A stretch of DNA of 64,000 nucleotides from Clostridium sp. 'White wine YQ' (lineage in GTDB: Bacteria; Bacillota; Clostridia; Clostridiales; Clostridiaceae), in the NCBI RefSeq assembly GCF_028728205.1, contig NZ_JAQYUU010000001.1, positions 2,340,082 through 2,404,081 of the forward strand, given 5' to 3'. The position numbers and the translations under genes were made by a program. Shown in pieces: positions 44,961 to 54,292 of the stretch. The notes under the pieces are model-generated. The model saw only the letters and a list, made by a program, of their open reading frames with translations, was not told the origin of the DNA and made no database searches. How positions within the stretch are numbered: position 1 is the first letter of the stretch; each line of letters opens with the position of its first letter.

Positions 44961-46490
44961 TTATCTTTTAACTAACTTTTTGAATAATTCATCAGCTTCT
45001 TCAACTTTAAAAATATAAATAAGAATAGCATATATGATCATCCCAAATACACCACAAATAAGTATCAGAATCATATTTCCAGTATTTCCTGCAGGAAGTC
45101 TATTTGTTAGTATTTGTTTAACCAAAAATATACCTATGCCCATAATTGCTGACGCAAAAACTATCTTACTTGATGCTCTTAAAATATCTCCACCATTAAT
45201 ACCATTGATTTTTTTCCTTAAATTATTTGCTAAAATTATTACTGTTACTATTGCCGCAATTGATGTAGATAAAGCAATTCCTCCAATATCTAGAACATGA
45301 ACCAAAACTAAGTTACATGCTATATTTACAATAACACCTATAATTCCATTTTTCATTGGTGTTTTGGTATCTTTTAGGGCATAAAAGGCTCTACTTAGCA
45401 CATCCCTAATACCAACAAAGGTAATTCCAATTGCATAATATATCAACGCCGTAGATGTCATCTTAGATGCAACTTCATCAAAAGCTCCTCTTTTAAAAAT
45501 AACATCAACTATAGGCTTACTTAATATAATTGTAGCCACAGTAGTTGGAATCATAATTATATTAATATAATTAATTCCTTTGCTTAAATACTTCTTAAAA
45601 TTCGCTTTATTCTCACTTTCTTGAGCAAATAGTGGATAAATAATAGTTATTACTGTCATAGCAAAAATTGAGTATAATATTGTATCTACTTTATTTCCAT
45701 AGTCTAAAGATGATATACTCCCACTACTTAGTCCTGAGCCAACGCCTTTATCAACAATAGTATTTAATTGGTTAACTCCGGCTCCAATTATTACAGGTCC
45801 GATTAAATTTAATATTCTATGTATCCTCTTATCTTTTAAATTGATATAAAATTCATACTTATACTTATGCTTTAAAAGCCAAGGTATTTGTATTACTACC
45901 TCACCCAATTTTCCTATACAAGTTGCAATTGTTAGCCCCATTATGGTATGATCCCCAGAAAATAATATATATACGATAACTGGAATATTCATTGCAACCC
46001 CTACAAGTGCAGGCGCTGAAAAATCTTCTAGTGTTTGTAGTATTGCAGTAAATCCACTATTCATACTCATAAAAATTATATTCATCACACTAATTTTTGT
46101 TAATAAGACCGTTAAATTATAAGTTTCTCCACTAAAATTTGGAGCCATAATCTTTACAATAATCGGAGATCCAACCCAAGAAAGTATTCCTACCAAAATT
46201 GATATTACTAATACAACATTCATAAGATTATTTGCTAATCTAAACATGTTGTTTTTTCCTTCGATATTCTTTGTTTCTGTTAGTATAGGGATAAAAGTTG
46301 TAGAGATTGCTAAAGCAAATATAGTAAACAATACAGTGGGTATTGTAATTGCCATATTGAAAGCATCTGTTTGATATGTAGCTCCAAATTGCTTTGCTAT
46401 AAGTGCATCTCTTAAAAAACCAATTACCTTACTAAATAATGTTATAATCATAACTATACTAGCTGATTTTAAAAACTTATTATTTTTCAT
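44961..46490 (-). CDS. murJ: MurJ/MviN-family lipid II flippase
   Basis: 509 residues with about 14 membrane segments. N-terminal KSASIVMIITLFSKVIGFLRDALIAKQFGATYQTDAFNMA and the TTFIPILTE region are the MurJ signature. MurJ moves lipid-linked peptidoglycan precursor across the membrane. Within a polysaccharide cluster it could instead act as the exporter for the cluster's lipid-linked repeat unit, since no Wzx-type gene is seen. Which role applies is not decidable from sequence alone. AGGAGG lies before the start. Confidence 0.88.
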   Translation of the reverse strand: MKNNKFLKSASIVMIITLFSKVIGFLRDALIAKQFGATYQTDAFNMAITIPTVLFTIFALAISTTFIPILTETKNIEGKNNMFRLANNLMNVVLVISILVGILSWVGSPIIVKIMAPNFSGETYNLTVLLTKISVMNIIFMSMNSGFTAILQTLEDFSAPALVGVAMNIPVIVYILFSGDHTIMGLTIATCIGKLGEVVIQIPWLLKHKYKYEFYINLKDKRIHRILNLIGPVIIGAGVNQLNTIVDKGVGSGLSSGSISSLDYGNKVDTILYSIFAMTVITIIYPLFAQESENKANFKKYLSKGINYINIIMIPTTVATIILSKPIVDVIFKRGAFDEVASKMTSTALIYYAIGITFVGIRDVLSRAFYALKDTKTPMKNGIIGVIVNIACNLVLVHVLDIGGIALSTSIAAIVTVIILANNLRKKINGINGGDILRASSKIVFASAIMGIGIFLVKQILTNRLPAGNTGNMILILICGVFGMIIYAILIYIFKVEEADELFKKLVKR

Positions 46491-46608
46491 TTTTTCCTCC
46501 AGTAATATAAAAATCCCTATATATAATAAATATAAATTTTCTTTTAAACAAATTCAAAGCTAATTATAACACCTGAAAAATCCTTTGTCCATAAATTGAA
46601 TTCAATAA

Positions 46609-46643
46609 AAAAAGCAAGAAAATACTTTATCCCCTTGCTTTTT
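46609..46643 (-). terminator. Terminator after the Gfo/Idh-type gene
   Basis: AAAAAGCAAG (46609-46618) pairs with CTTGCTTTTT (46634-46643). On the minus strand it has a T-run. It separates the 46652-54085 series from murJ and the GT4 gene. The gap (46491-46651) shows no gene. Confidence 0.75.
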
Positions 46644-46651
46644 TAAATAGT

Positions 46652-47734
46652 CTATTTCATATCTGATGTAGAAAAATCAGTTAATGGAAATTCTACCGGA
46701 AGACCTGTTTTTCTAGACTTATATGCAGCTAATATTATTGACATAGCTTTTTTTCCCTCTTCACCATCAATTAATGGAGTTTCGTTATTATTAATTGAAG
46801 TAATTAAGTTTTCAAATAATGGTGTATGTCCCATACCATATACATTATCTATTTCTACCTTTAAATCTCTTTTTACTGCATCTTCATCTTCATTCTCAAA
46901 TCTCCAAGTTTCTAGTTCATTTACTGCTAACCCACCAATAACAACTGTTCCTTTCTCACCAAAAACGCTAAGTGTTTCTTCAAGATTTTTTGGGAAAACA
47001 CATGCACTACCTTCCACAATTCCTATAGCTCCATTTTTGAACCTTATTATTATAGCTCCAAAATCCTCTGCTTCTATACTTCTCATGAAAGTATCACATT
47101 GTGAGTAAACTGTTTGAATTTCTCCTCCTAACATCCATTGAAGTAAATCAATATTATGTATACATTGATTCATTAACGTTCCACCATCTAAATCCCATGT
47201 ACCTCTCCAAGGAGCTTGTTCATAATATCCCATATTTCTATTCCAAAGAATCCTTGCAGTTCCATTGAATATCTTAGCAAACTTATCTTTTTCAATAGCT
47301 TCTCTCAATTTTTGAATTGGCTTATTAAATCTATTTTGATGACATATAGATAACTTAACGTTGTTCTCCTTAGCTGCTTTTATCATGTTATCCGCATCTT
47401 CAATTGAAAGTGCCATAGGCTTCTCTACTAGTACATGTTTCTTCTTATTCATTGAATAAATTGCAATTTCAGCGTGATATCCACTTTCTGTTGCGATAGT
47501 TACTACATCTATATCCTCATTGTCCAGCATTTCTTTATAATCTGCATATGCCTTAACATTTGTATACTCACTATTTAAATTTTTAATATATTCATTTTTT
47601 TTATCTTCAGCTTTAGATATATCAATATCACATGTTGCTACTAGCACTGCTTCTGCATGATTATTTACTAATGCCTCTACATGTTTATAAGAAATTCTGC
47701 CACAACCTATTATTGCAAATTTTAACTTTTTCAT
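46652..47734 (-). CDS. Gfo/Idh/MocA oxidoreductase (WlbA-like nucleotide-sugar dehydrogenase)
   Basis: 360 residues. NAD-binding AIIGCGRISYKH at the N-terminus, VEKPMALS, then the C-terminal domain with NRNMGYYEQAPWRGTWDLDGGTLMNQCIHNIDLLQWMLGG. That last stretch resembles WlbA-type UDP-GlcNAc(A) 3-dehydrogenases of O-antigen pathways. The substrate is inferred only. It is the last of six co-oriented genes with 17-38-base gaps. Confidence 0.8.
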   Translation of the reverse strand: MKKLKFAIIGCGRISYKHVEALVNNHAEAVLVATCDIDISKAEDKKNEYIKNLNSEYTNVKAYADYKEMLDNEDIDVVTIATESGYHAEIAIYSMNKKKHVLVEKPMALSIEDADNMIKAAKENNVKLSICHQNRFNKPIQKLREAIEKDKFAKIFNGTARILWNRNMGYYEQAPWRGTWDLDGGTLMNQCIHNIDLLQWMLGGEIQTVYSQCDTFMRSIEAEDFGAIIIRFKNGAIGIVEGSACVFPKNLEETLSVFGEKGTVVIGGLAVNELETWRFENEDEDAVKRDLKVEIDNVYGMGHTPLFENLITSINNNETPLIDGEEGKKAMSIILAAYKSRKTGLPVEFPLTDFSTSDMK

Positions 47735-47754
47735 AAAGTTACCTCCAAATCACT

Positions 47755-48360
47755 TTAAAAACATTTTGCTATAGTTTTTAATATAATAAATAAATCTAAA
47801 AATACATTGCTCTTCTCTATATACTTTAAATTTAGCTCTAACTTATCTGGCATAATAGTATCAATGTAATATTGTTCTGGATTTTCCATTTCACCAAGAA
47901 TATCATTTTCATCCTTATACCTTATTGATGCTAAATCAGTAATTCCAGGCTTAACAAGTAATACTTTCTTTTGCTCTTCTGAATATAAATTGACGTATCT
48001 AGGAACTTCTGGTCTAGGACCAACTAAACTCATCTCTCCAATTAATACATTTATTAATTGAGGTAACTCATCCAATTTATATTTTCTTAGAAATGCTCCA
48101 ATCTTGGTTATCCTATTATCCTTACCAACAGTTATTTGTTTACCTAAACTTTCGGCATTTGGAACCATTGTTCTAAATTTATATATATAAAATTCTTTAG
48201 AATTCTTTCCTACTCTTTTTTGCTTAAAAAAAACATTCCCTTTAGAATCTTTTTTAATTATAATTGCTATTAAAATCAAAAATGGAGATATTATTATCAA
48301 TCCCATCAATGATAAAATAAAGTCAAAGATTCTCTTAAAAAGGTTATTTATAGTTCTCAT
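47755..48360 (-). CDS. Undecaprenyl-phosphate sugar-phosphate transferase (PglC/WbaP-like)
   Basis: 201 residues, the short PglC-like form. One hydrophobic segment (about 12-35; LIIISPFLILIAIIIK) is followed by KQKRVGKNSKEFYIYKFRTMVPNAE, KYKLDELPQLINVLIGEMSLVGPRPEVPRYV and LVKPGITDLASIRYKDE. Loads the first sugar phosphate on the lipid carrier at the inner face of the membrane. A CapD/PglF-like dehydratase in the same cluster could supply the substrate. Confidence 0.92.
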   Translation of the reverse strand: MRTINNLFKRIFDFILSLMGLIIISPFLILIAIIIKKDSKGNVFFKQKRVGKNSKEFYIYKFRTMVPNAESLGKQITVGKDNRITKIGAFLRKYKLDELPQLINVLIGEMSLVGPRPEVPRYVNLYSEEQKKVLLVKPGITDLASIRYKDENDILGEMENPEQYYIDTIMPDKLELNLKYIEKSNVFLDLFIILKTIAKCF

Positions 48361-48379
48361 AACTCACTTCCTACTAATA

Positions 48380-49600
48380 TTATTTTATAGCTATTAATAG
48401 ATTTTCTAATTTTTTAACTATAGCTTCTCTCGAATAATTTTCTTTTACATATTCTCTACCATTTTTTCCAAGTTTATTCTTAAGCTCATTGTCATTATAT
48501 AACTTTAATATAGCCTCTGCTATTTCTTTTGGATTTTCTGGTTCAACAACAATTCCTGCATTAGCATTATTAATTAATTTTTCTGCTTCACCTTCTACTG
48601 CTAAAATTATAGGTAATTCAGATGCAAGAGCTTCAAACATTTTTGATGGTAAGGCACCTTTAAATAAATCTAATCTCTTTAATGGCACAACTGTTGCATC
48701 CATAGAAGCAATTATTCTAGGCATTTGCGGTTTCATTTGCACTGGGAAAAACTTAATATTTTTTAAGTTCTTTTCTTGAGCTAAATCAATTAAGCCACTT
48801 TTTTCTGGACCATCTCCAAAAAACAAAAATTGTATTTTTTCATGTTCCTTTAGAATCTCTGCTGCTTCTATAACAACTTCGAGTCCCTGGGCAATTCCGT
48901 GTATTCCAGCATAACACACGCAGAATTTATTCTCCACACCTAATTCTTTTCTATATTCCTCGTCTCTTTTTTCTTTACTAAAGAATGTAATATCAACACC
49001 ATTTGTTATTAATTGAACCTTATCTTTATTAAAGCCTCTAGCGACAATATTATCTACAATTCCTTGAGTTTGGCCAGTAACAAGAGCCGCTTTTCTATAA
49101 CAAAACTCCTCTAGCCATGTAGACATTTTTATAAAAAGCTTATTATTTAGTACACCTAGTTTTACTGCTGATTCTGGCCATAAGTCTGATACATTAAACA
49201 CAAACTTAGCCTTTTTTCTTTTCGCTATTATATACCCAGACCACCCTAAAAATAATGGAGGCGATTCTGTTATTACAACATCTTGATTTTCAATATGTCT
49301 ACTACCATCAAAAACCGAAGAAAAAGTAAATGATAAATAGTTTCTTAACCTTTTAGTAAAGCTTTTGCTCTTAGTTGCATATATCCCTGTTCTAACTATC
49401 TTTATATCATCTATTTCTTCCTTAACTATCTTTTTCCCCTTATATTCTTCAAATATTTCTCCCTTAGGATAATTAGGCATTGCTGTTAATATTGTAACAT
49501 CGTGGCCCAATTTCTTTAATCCTTTAGCAAATTCAAATATTCTATTTTGAGGTGCTCCAACTTCTGGAGGACAATACTGCGTCAAAAACAATATTTTCAT
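48380..49600 (-). CDS. Glycosyltransferase family 4 (WbuB-like)
   Basis: 406 residues, GT-B fold. MKILFLTQYCPPEVGAPQNRIFEFAKGLKKLGHDVTILTAMPNYPKGEI is the WbuB-type start; VTGQTQGIVDNIVARGFNKDKVQLITNGVD and FEALASELPIILAVEGEAEKLI are donor-site parts. The WbuB branch transfers amino sugars to lipid carriers or glycans. The exact donor is not determined. It lies between the epimerase and the sugar transferase. Confidence 0.9.
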   Translation of the reverse strand: MKILFLTQYCPPEVGAPQNRIFEFAKGLKKLGHDVTILTAMPNYPKGEIFEEYKGKKIVKEEIDDIKIVRTGIYATKSKSFTKRLRNYLSFTFSSVFDGSRHIENQDVVITESPPLFLGWSGYIIAKRKKAKFVFNVSDLWPESAVKLGVLNNKLFIKMSTWLEEFCYRKAALVTGQTQGIVDNIVARGFNKDKVQLITNGVDITFFSKEKRDEEYRKELGVENKFCVCYAGIHGIAQGLEVVIEAAEILKEHEKIQFLFFGDGPEKSGLIDLAQEKNLKNIKFFPVQMKPQMPRIIASMDATVVPLKRLDLFKGALPSKMFEALASELPIILAVEGEAEKLINNANAGIVVEPENPKEIAEAILKLYNDNELKNKLGKNGREYVKENYSREAIVKKLENLLIAIK

Positions 49601-49617
49601 CGGTATAATCTCCTTCG

Positions 49618-50670
49618 TTATCTTCTTAAAATATCTGAAATAATTTCTGAAGCTTTTCCATCCCCAAAAACATTCAATTTTTCATTTACTGGATTAAAAT
49701 TAATAATTGCATCTAGTATTTTATTTTTCTCAGTGCCTACCACAGTATTCCATCCCTGTTCAACTGTTTCAACCCATTCTGTTTCATCTCTCATTGTAAT
49801 ACATGGCTTATCCATAAAATAAGCTTCTTTTTGGACTCCGCCACTATCAGTTACTATCTTTTTTGCCAGCATTTCTAAACCTAACATATCCAAATATCCT
49901 ATTGGTTCAATAATCTCAATATTATTACTTAATTTTAAGCCATATTCACTAATATATTTTTGAGTTCTAGGATGTAATGGTAAAATGATTTTTTCACCTG
50001 ATTCATTTAAGGCCTCAATTATGTTACTAAGTCTTTGTATACTATTAGTATTTTCTGCTCTATGAATTGTAGTTAAAATAAAGTTATCTTTTGTATCTAT
50101 TAACTTTTTATAAAGAACAGATTTTTCTTTAGCTATTTCTTTAAAATGTTTTACTGCATCAAACATTACATCGCCTACATTATAGGTATTATTGGTTAAT
50201 CCTTCGTTTTTCAAATTTTTCATGGCAGTTTCTGTAGGAGCAAATAGATATTTAGAAATATGGTCTGTCAATATTCTATTTTGTTCTTCGGGCATTGCCA
50301 TATTAAAGCTTCTTAATCCCGCCTCTACATGTGCTACTGGTATAAGCATTTTACTTGCACACAACGCTCCTGCCAAGGTTGAATTAGTATCTCCATATAC
50401 AAGAATCATATCTGGTTTTTCATTTAAATATATTTCTTCAAGATTAATTAACATATTTCCTGTCTGGAACCCATGTCCCCCTGAACCTATATGTAAATTA
50501 AAATCTGGTCTAGGTATATTCAGCTCATCAAAAAAGACTTCTGACATATTCTTATCATAGTGCTGACCAGTATGAATTATTTTTTCCTCACAAGTTTCTC
50601 TTAAAACTTTTGATACTGCAGCAGCCTTTATAAATTGAGGTCTAGCTCCTACAACGGTTAATATTTTCAT
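49618..50670 (-). CDS. wecB: Non-hydrolysing UDP-N-acetylglucosamine 2-epimerase (WecB/WbpI family)
   Basis: 350 residues. VVGARPQFIKAAAVSKVL, HTGQHYDKNMSEVFF, YGDTNSTLAGALCASK, HVEAGLRSFNMAMPEEQNRILTDHIS and TDSGGVQKEAYFMDKPCITMRDETEW are family signatures. Converts UDP-GlcNAc to UDP-ManNAc, or a related diacetamido sugar in WbpI-type enzymes; the HTGQHYDKNMSEVFFDELNIPRPD stretch is close to WbpI, so the alternative is open. AGGAGG lies before the start. Confidence 0.9.
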   Translation of the reverse strand: MKILTVVGARPQFIKAAAVSKVLRETCEEKIIHTGQHYDKNMSEVFFDELNIPRPDFNLHIGSGGHGFQTGNMLINLEEIYLNEKPDMILVYGDTNSTLAGALCASKMLIPVAHVEAGLRSFNMAMPEEQNRILTDHISKYLFAPTETAMKNLKNEGLTNNTYNVGDVMFDAVKHFKEIAKEKSVLYKKLIDTKDNFILTTIHRAENTNSIQRLSNIIEALNESGEKIILPLHPRTQKYISEYGLKLSNNIEIIEPIGYLDMLGLEMLAKKIVTDSGGVQKEAYFMDKPCITMRDETEWVETVEQGWNTVVGTEKNKILDAIINFNPVNEKLNVFGDGKASEIISDILRR

Positions 50671-50691
50671 ATTATTCCTCCAATTATATAC

Positions 50692-52191
50692 TTAATTAAG
50701 TTCCTTGCTATTAAAGTATGAATATAATATTGCTATATATAGCCAAAATGGTGTAAATGCTATTACACTACTCGGTCCAAAAACTAAAAGTGACGATGCT
50801 ACCATATATAGGATTAGCATATGAGTTATTCCATTATCAGGGTCGAATCTTTTACTATCATTTCTGATCAATTTTAAAAATGCTACAATATTTATTATAA
50901 GGTAACACGCAAAACCTATTATCCCAAAATCCCCCAATAATTGAAACCATAAATTATGAGGATCTGATATTCCATTTGTATTGTGTTGGTCTTTTATATA
51001 TTGATTTACGTTTCCAACTCCAAAACCTAGAAGATGCTTTTCTTTGAATACCCCATTAATAACATTATAAATTAATGTTATTCTTTCACTAGTAGATCCA
51101 GCTTCTCCAATTCCTACACTTTCATCATACTTTTTATTTTTTCCATCCTTATTATTATCTAATCCAACTTTATTTAAACCTGGAGTTCCATTAAATTTTC
51201 CATAGTATGGTGCTGTTTGTGGTACAAATGATAGAGTAAAAAACATTCCTCCTAGAACTACAAAAACAATAGTTGCTCTTTTAAATAAAATCCAGTTCCT
51301 TCTAATCAATAAATACACTATAAAGAAAATTAAAGTCATAAATACTGAAATCCAAGCTGTTCTAGACATTGTGAAAATTAGATTTAATGCTGAAAAAATC
51401 ACCATAATTATTGAATATATTCTTTCATTTTTATCATTATCATATATTAATTTCACAAAGAAACCCAATATTATTAATGACACAACTAAAGCATAATCAT
51501 TAGGATTATAGAAGAAAACAGTTGGAACTCTTGTAAGATGTGGTAATAAACTAAAATCCACATCACTTTTTATAAAGCTATTAGTTGGTTCTATCATTAA
51601 TCCTGTTATCATTTTTAATAAACCAACTACTGTTATTCCAGTAGCTACAAACTGTAACAAACGCAATGTCCTCTTTAATTGAATTCTTTCCATGTTCTCA
51701 CTAACTACCATTATTATAAATGCCAGCATCATAAAATATATTATTAAAGTCTTAATTGCTAATGATTTGTTATGCGTGATAAAAAAACTTATAACAACGT
51801 AACTAAAAAATATACTTCCTACTAAATTTAGAGGTCTTTTAAAAAAATCTAATATATTTCTTTTTCTAAATAAATTAATACTCCAAATAACGATATATAT
51901 AAATAGATATATATAATATAAATGTATATCATTATCTATTCCTATCAAATTTTTTAAAGGAATACTGATTGTAAAACCCATAATAGAAAAAAGTAATGTT
52001 ATATAATAAAATAACTTTTTTATTCCGTAGTTAAAAAATTTATATATTATCGTCAAAAAAATTAATGAAAAAATTTCTGCAACATAAAATTCTCTATTAA
52101 TTACAAGTAAGAAAACAATAAAAATCATTGAGATTATATATAATAGTCTAGTTAAATTCTTTTCATTATTTTTCGTATTTTGCAAATGCAT
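50692..52191 (-). CDS. O-antigen ligase/polymerase-like membrane protein (Wzy-type)
   Basis: 499 residues with about twelve membrane segments. The large loop near residues 340-430 contains STSERITLIYNVINGVFKEKHLLGFGVGNVNQYIKDQHNTNGISDPHNLWFQLLGDFGI, the Wzy_C-type motif of O-antigen polymerases and ligases. Polymerises or ligates lipid-linked glycan on the outer face of the membrane. It is placed between dehydratase and epimerase in the cluster. Confidence 0.85.
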   Translation of the reverse strand: MHLQNTKNNEKNLTRLLYIISMIFIVFLLVINREFYVAEIFSLIFLTIIYKFFNYGIKKLFYYITLLFSIMGFTISIPLKNLIGIDNDIHLYYIYLFIYIVIWSINLFRKRNILDFFKRPLNLVGSIFFSYVVISFFITHNKSLAIKTLIIYFMMLAFIIMVVSENMERIQLKRTLRLLQFVATGITVVGLLKMITGLMIEPTNSFIKSDVDFSLLPHLTRVPTVFFYNPNDYALVVSLIILGFFVKLIYDNDKNERIYSIIMVIFSALNLIFTMSRTAWISVFMTLIFFIVYLLIRRNWILFKRATIVFVVLGGMFFTLSFVPQTAPYYGKFNGTPGLNKVGLDNNKDGKNKKYDESVGIGEAGSTSERITLIYNVINGVFKEKHLLGFGVGNVNQYIKDQHNTNGISDPHNLWFQLLGDFGIIGFACYLIINIVAFLKLIRNDSKRFDPDNGITHMLILYMVASSLLVFGPSSVIAFTPFWLYIAILYSYFNSKELN

Positions 52192-52228
52192 ATCTTTTCC
52201 TTTCTCATATCTCTTCTGTAATATTTAA

Positions 52229-54085
52229 TTAATTATCTAAATCCAATGCTGTTTCACTATAATTAGTATCATTATAAGTTGGTACAACATTTTTCATTTT
52301 TTCCCTTATCATATCTAAATCATTTTCTAATAACATTTTATTGAGCTCATCTAACTTTTTTATTAAACTATTCAAATCTTCAAAAGTAGGTTTTCCAATA
52401 TAAATCTTATTATGAGTAGTATTAGTTAATCCTTCTTCACTCATTAGAAGCTCTTCATATAATTTTTCTCCTGGTCTTAATCCTGTAACCTTGATTTTTA
52501 TATCTCTATTAGGCTCTAATCCTGATAATCTAATTAAATCACATGCTAAATCGTATATTTTAACTGGTTTGCCCATATCAAGTACAAATATTTCTCCACC
52601 TTTTGCAAATGCTCCTGCTTGAAGTACAAGTTGTGCAGCCTCTGGAATTAGCATGAAAAATCTTGTTATATTTTTATGTGTTACTGTAATTGGACCACCT
52701 TGTGAGATTTGTTTTTTAAAAAGTGGTATTACAGAACCATTACTTCCTAATACATTTCCGAATCTTACTGCAACAAATTCAGTGTTACTTTTCTTATCCA
52801 TAGCTTGAATAACCATTTCACATAATCTTTTTGTTGCCCCCATTATATTAGTTGGATTAACTGCCTTATCTGTTGATATAAGTACGAATCTACTTGATTT
52901 ATATTTATCTGCTGCTAATGCAACATTATATGTTCCAAACACATTATTTTTAATCGCTTCCTTTGGACTGTCTTCCATTAATGGTACATGTTTATGAGCT
53001 GCAGCGTGGAAAACTACGTCTGGTTTATATTCTCCAAATATTTCATCAATTCTATCCTTATCTCTTACTGATCCAATTAACACTTTTAAATCTAATTTTG
53101 GATAATTATATTTAAGTTCGTTCTGAATATCATATGCATTATTCTCATAGATATCAAATATTATAAGCAATTTAGGTTTGAATGTAGCTATTTGTCTGCA
53201 TAGCTCTGAACCTATTGAACCGCCTCCGCCAGTAACTATAACAGTTTTATTAGTTATATAATCACTTATACCTTTATTATCTAAATTAATAGGATCTCTT
53301 CCCAGTAAATCTTCAACGTCTACATCCTTTATTTTGCTAATTGCTGCATCACCTTTTAATATTTCATAAATTCCTGGTATTATCTGAATCTTACATCCAG
53401 TGTTTTTACACAAATTTATAATCTCCATTTTATTTTTCTCATCAATTGATGGGATAGCAATGATTATTAAATCAATTTCTTTTTCTTTTACAAGTCTTGG
53501 AATATCCTCTCTATCTCCTTCAACTGTAACTCCAGAAATCCTTTTTCCTATTTTACTTTTATCATCATCTACTATTACTGTAGGATTATATTTCAATTCT
53601 CTTCTAGATAGTATTTCATTAATTATCATTGCCCCAGCAGAACCAGCCCCAACTATCATAACCCTCTTCTGACCAGATGCGTATTTATATGGTGCATATA
53701 TCATATATCTTCTATATACTCTATATAATATTCTATACCCTAAAACAAAACAGATAGCAAATACAACTCCAATAACTGATACATTTAATGGTATAGTATT
53801 ACCTAAAAATCTTGTATATAATATAGAAATTAATCCAGCAAAAACACTTCCACCTACTGCCATTAAAAATTCATCTGTTCCAGTTAAATACCATAATGAA
53901 TCGTATAATTTAAACAATGTAAAGAAAACTATAAATATACAATTTATTGCTAGTGCATCTTGTTTGTATATTGTTGCTATCTCAGTAAATGAATTGTAGA
54001 ATGTCAAATCTATCGCTAATAAATATGCAAGATTTACAAAAAACAAATCAATACATATAACTAACAGCCTTTTGAAGTTTTTCAT
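52229..54085 (-). CDS. Membrane nucleotide-sugar 4,6-dehydratase (CapD/PglF-like)
   Basis: 618 residues from ATG 54085, preceded by GGAGGTAT; an earlier TTG frame start (54112) has no ribosome site. Four N-terminal membrane segments (about 1-120), an NAD-binding-like domain with VGAGSAGAMIINEI, then an SDR domain with VTGGGGSIGSELCRQI and the catalytic triad region ISTDKAVNPTNIMGATKRLCE (the Tyr position is Met, as in PglF/CapD-type enzymes). GLRPGEKLYEELL near the end. Makes a 4-keto-6-deoxy sugar, usually from UDP-GlcNAc. First gene of the polysaccharide series. Confidence 0.88.
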   Translation of the reverse strand: MKNFKRLLVICIDLFFVNLAYLLAIDLTFYNSFTEIATIYKQDALAINCIFIVFFTLFKLYDSLWYLTGTDEFLMAVGGSVFAGLISILYTRFLGNTIPLNVSVIGVVFAICFVLGYRILYRVYRRYMIYAPYKYASGQKRVMIVGAGSAGAMIINEILSRRELKYNPTVIVDDDKSKIGKRISGVTVEGDREDIPRLVKEKEIDLIIIAIPSIDEKNKMEIINLCKNTGCKIQIIPGIYEILKGDAAISKIKDVDVEDLLGRDPINLDNKGISDYITNKTVIVTGGGGSIGSELCRQIATFKPKLLIIFDIYENNAYDIQNELKYNYPKLDLKVLIGSVRDKDRIDEIFGEYKPDVVFHAAAHKHVPLMEDSPKEAIKNNVFGTYNVALAADKYKSSRFVLISTDKAVNPTNIMGATKRLCEMVIQAMDKKSNTEFVAVRFGNVLGSNGSVIPLFKKQISQGGPITVTHKNITRFFMLIPEAAQLVLQAGAFAKGGEIFVLDMGKPVKIYDLACDLIRLSGLEPNRDIKIKVTGLRPGEKLYEELLMSEEGLTNTTHNKIYIGKPTFEDLNSLIKKLDELNKMLLENDLDMIREKMKNVVPTYNDTNYSETALDLDN

Positions 54086-54292
54086 TTTATACCTCCAAAA
54101 CATATTTTTCATAGTCTAATTTTTTTTACAAAATACCGAAATTAATTATACTACTATTAGCTGTAAAAGTCTATTGATAGAGATTTTTTATATTTTTTTA
54201 ACTTTTTACCTAATTTTGAAATATATTTGTAATTTACTTAAATTTATTAATATGTTAAAATACTAAGGATAAAGAAGGGGGTTGCTCTTATT

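Noticed and set aside
46502..46522. Possible half-copy of the palindromic element before murJ
   Set aside because: Only about 17 bases match and only one end is present; in AT-rich DNA this can be chance.
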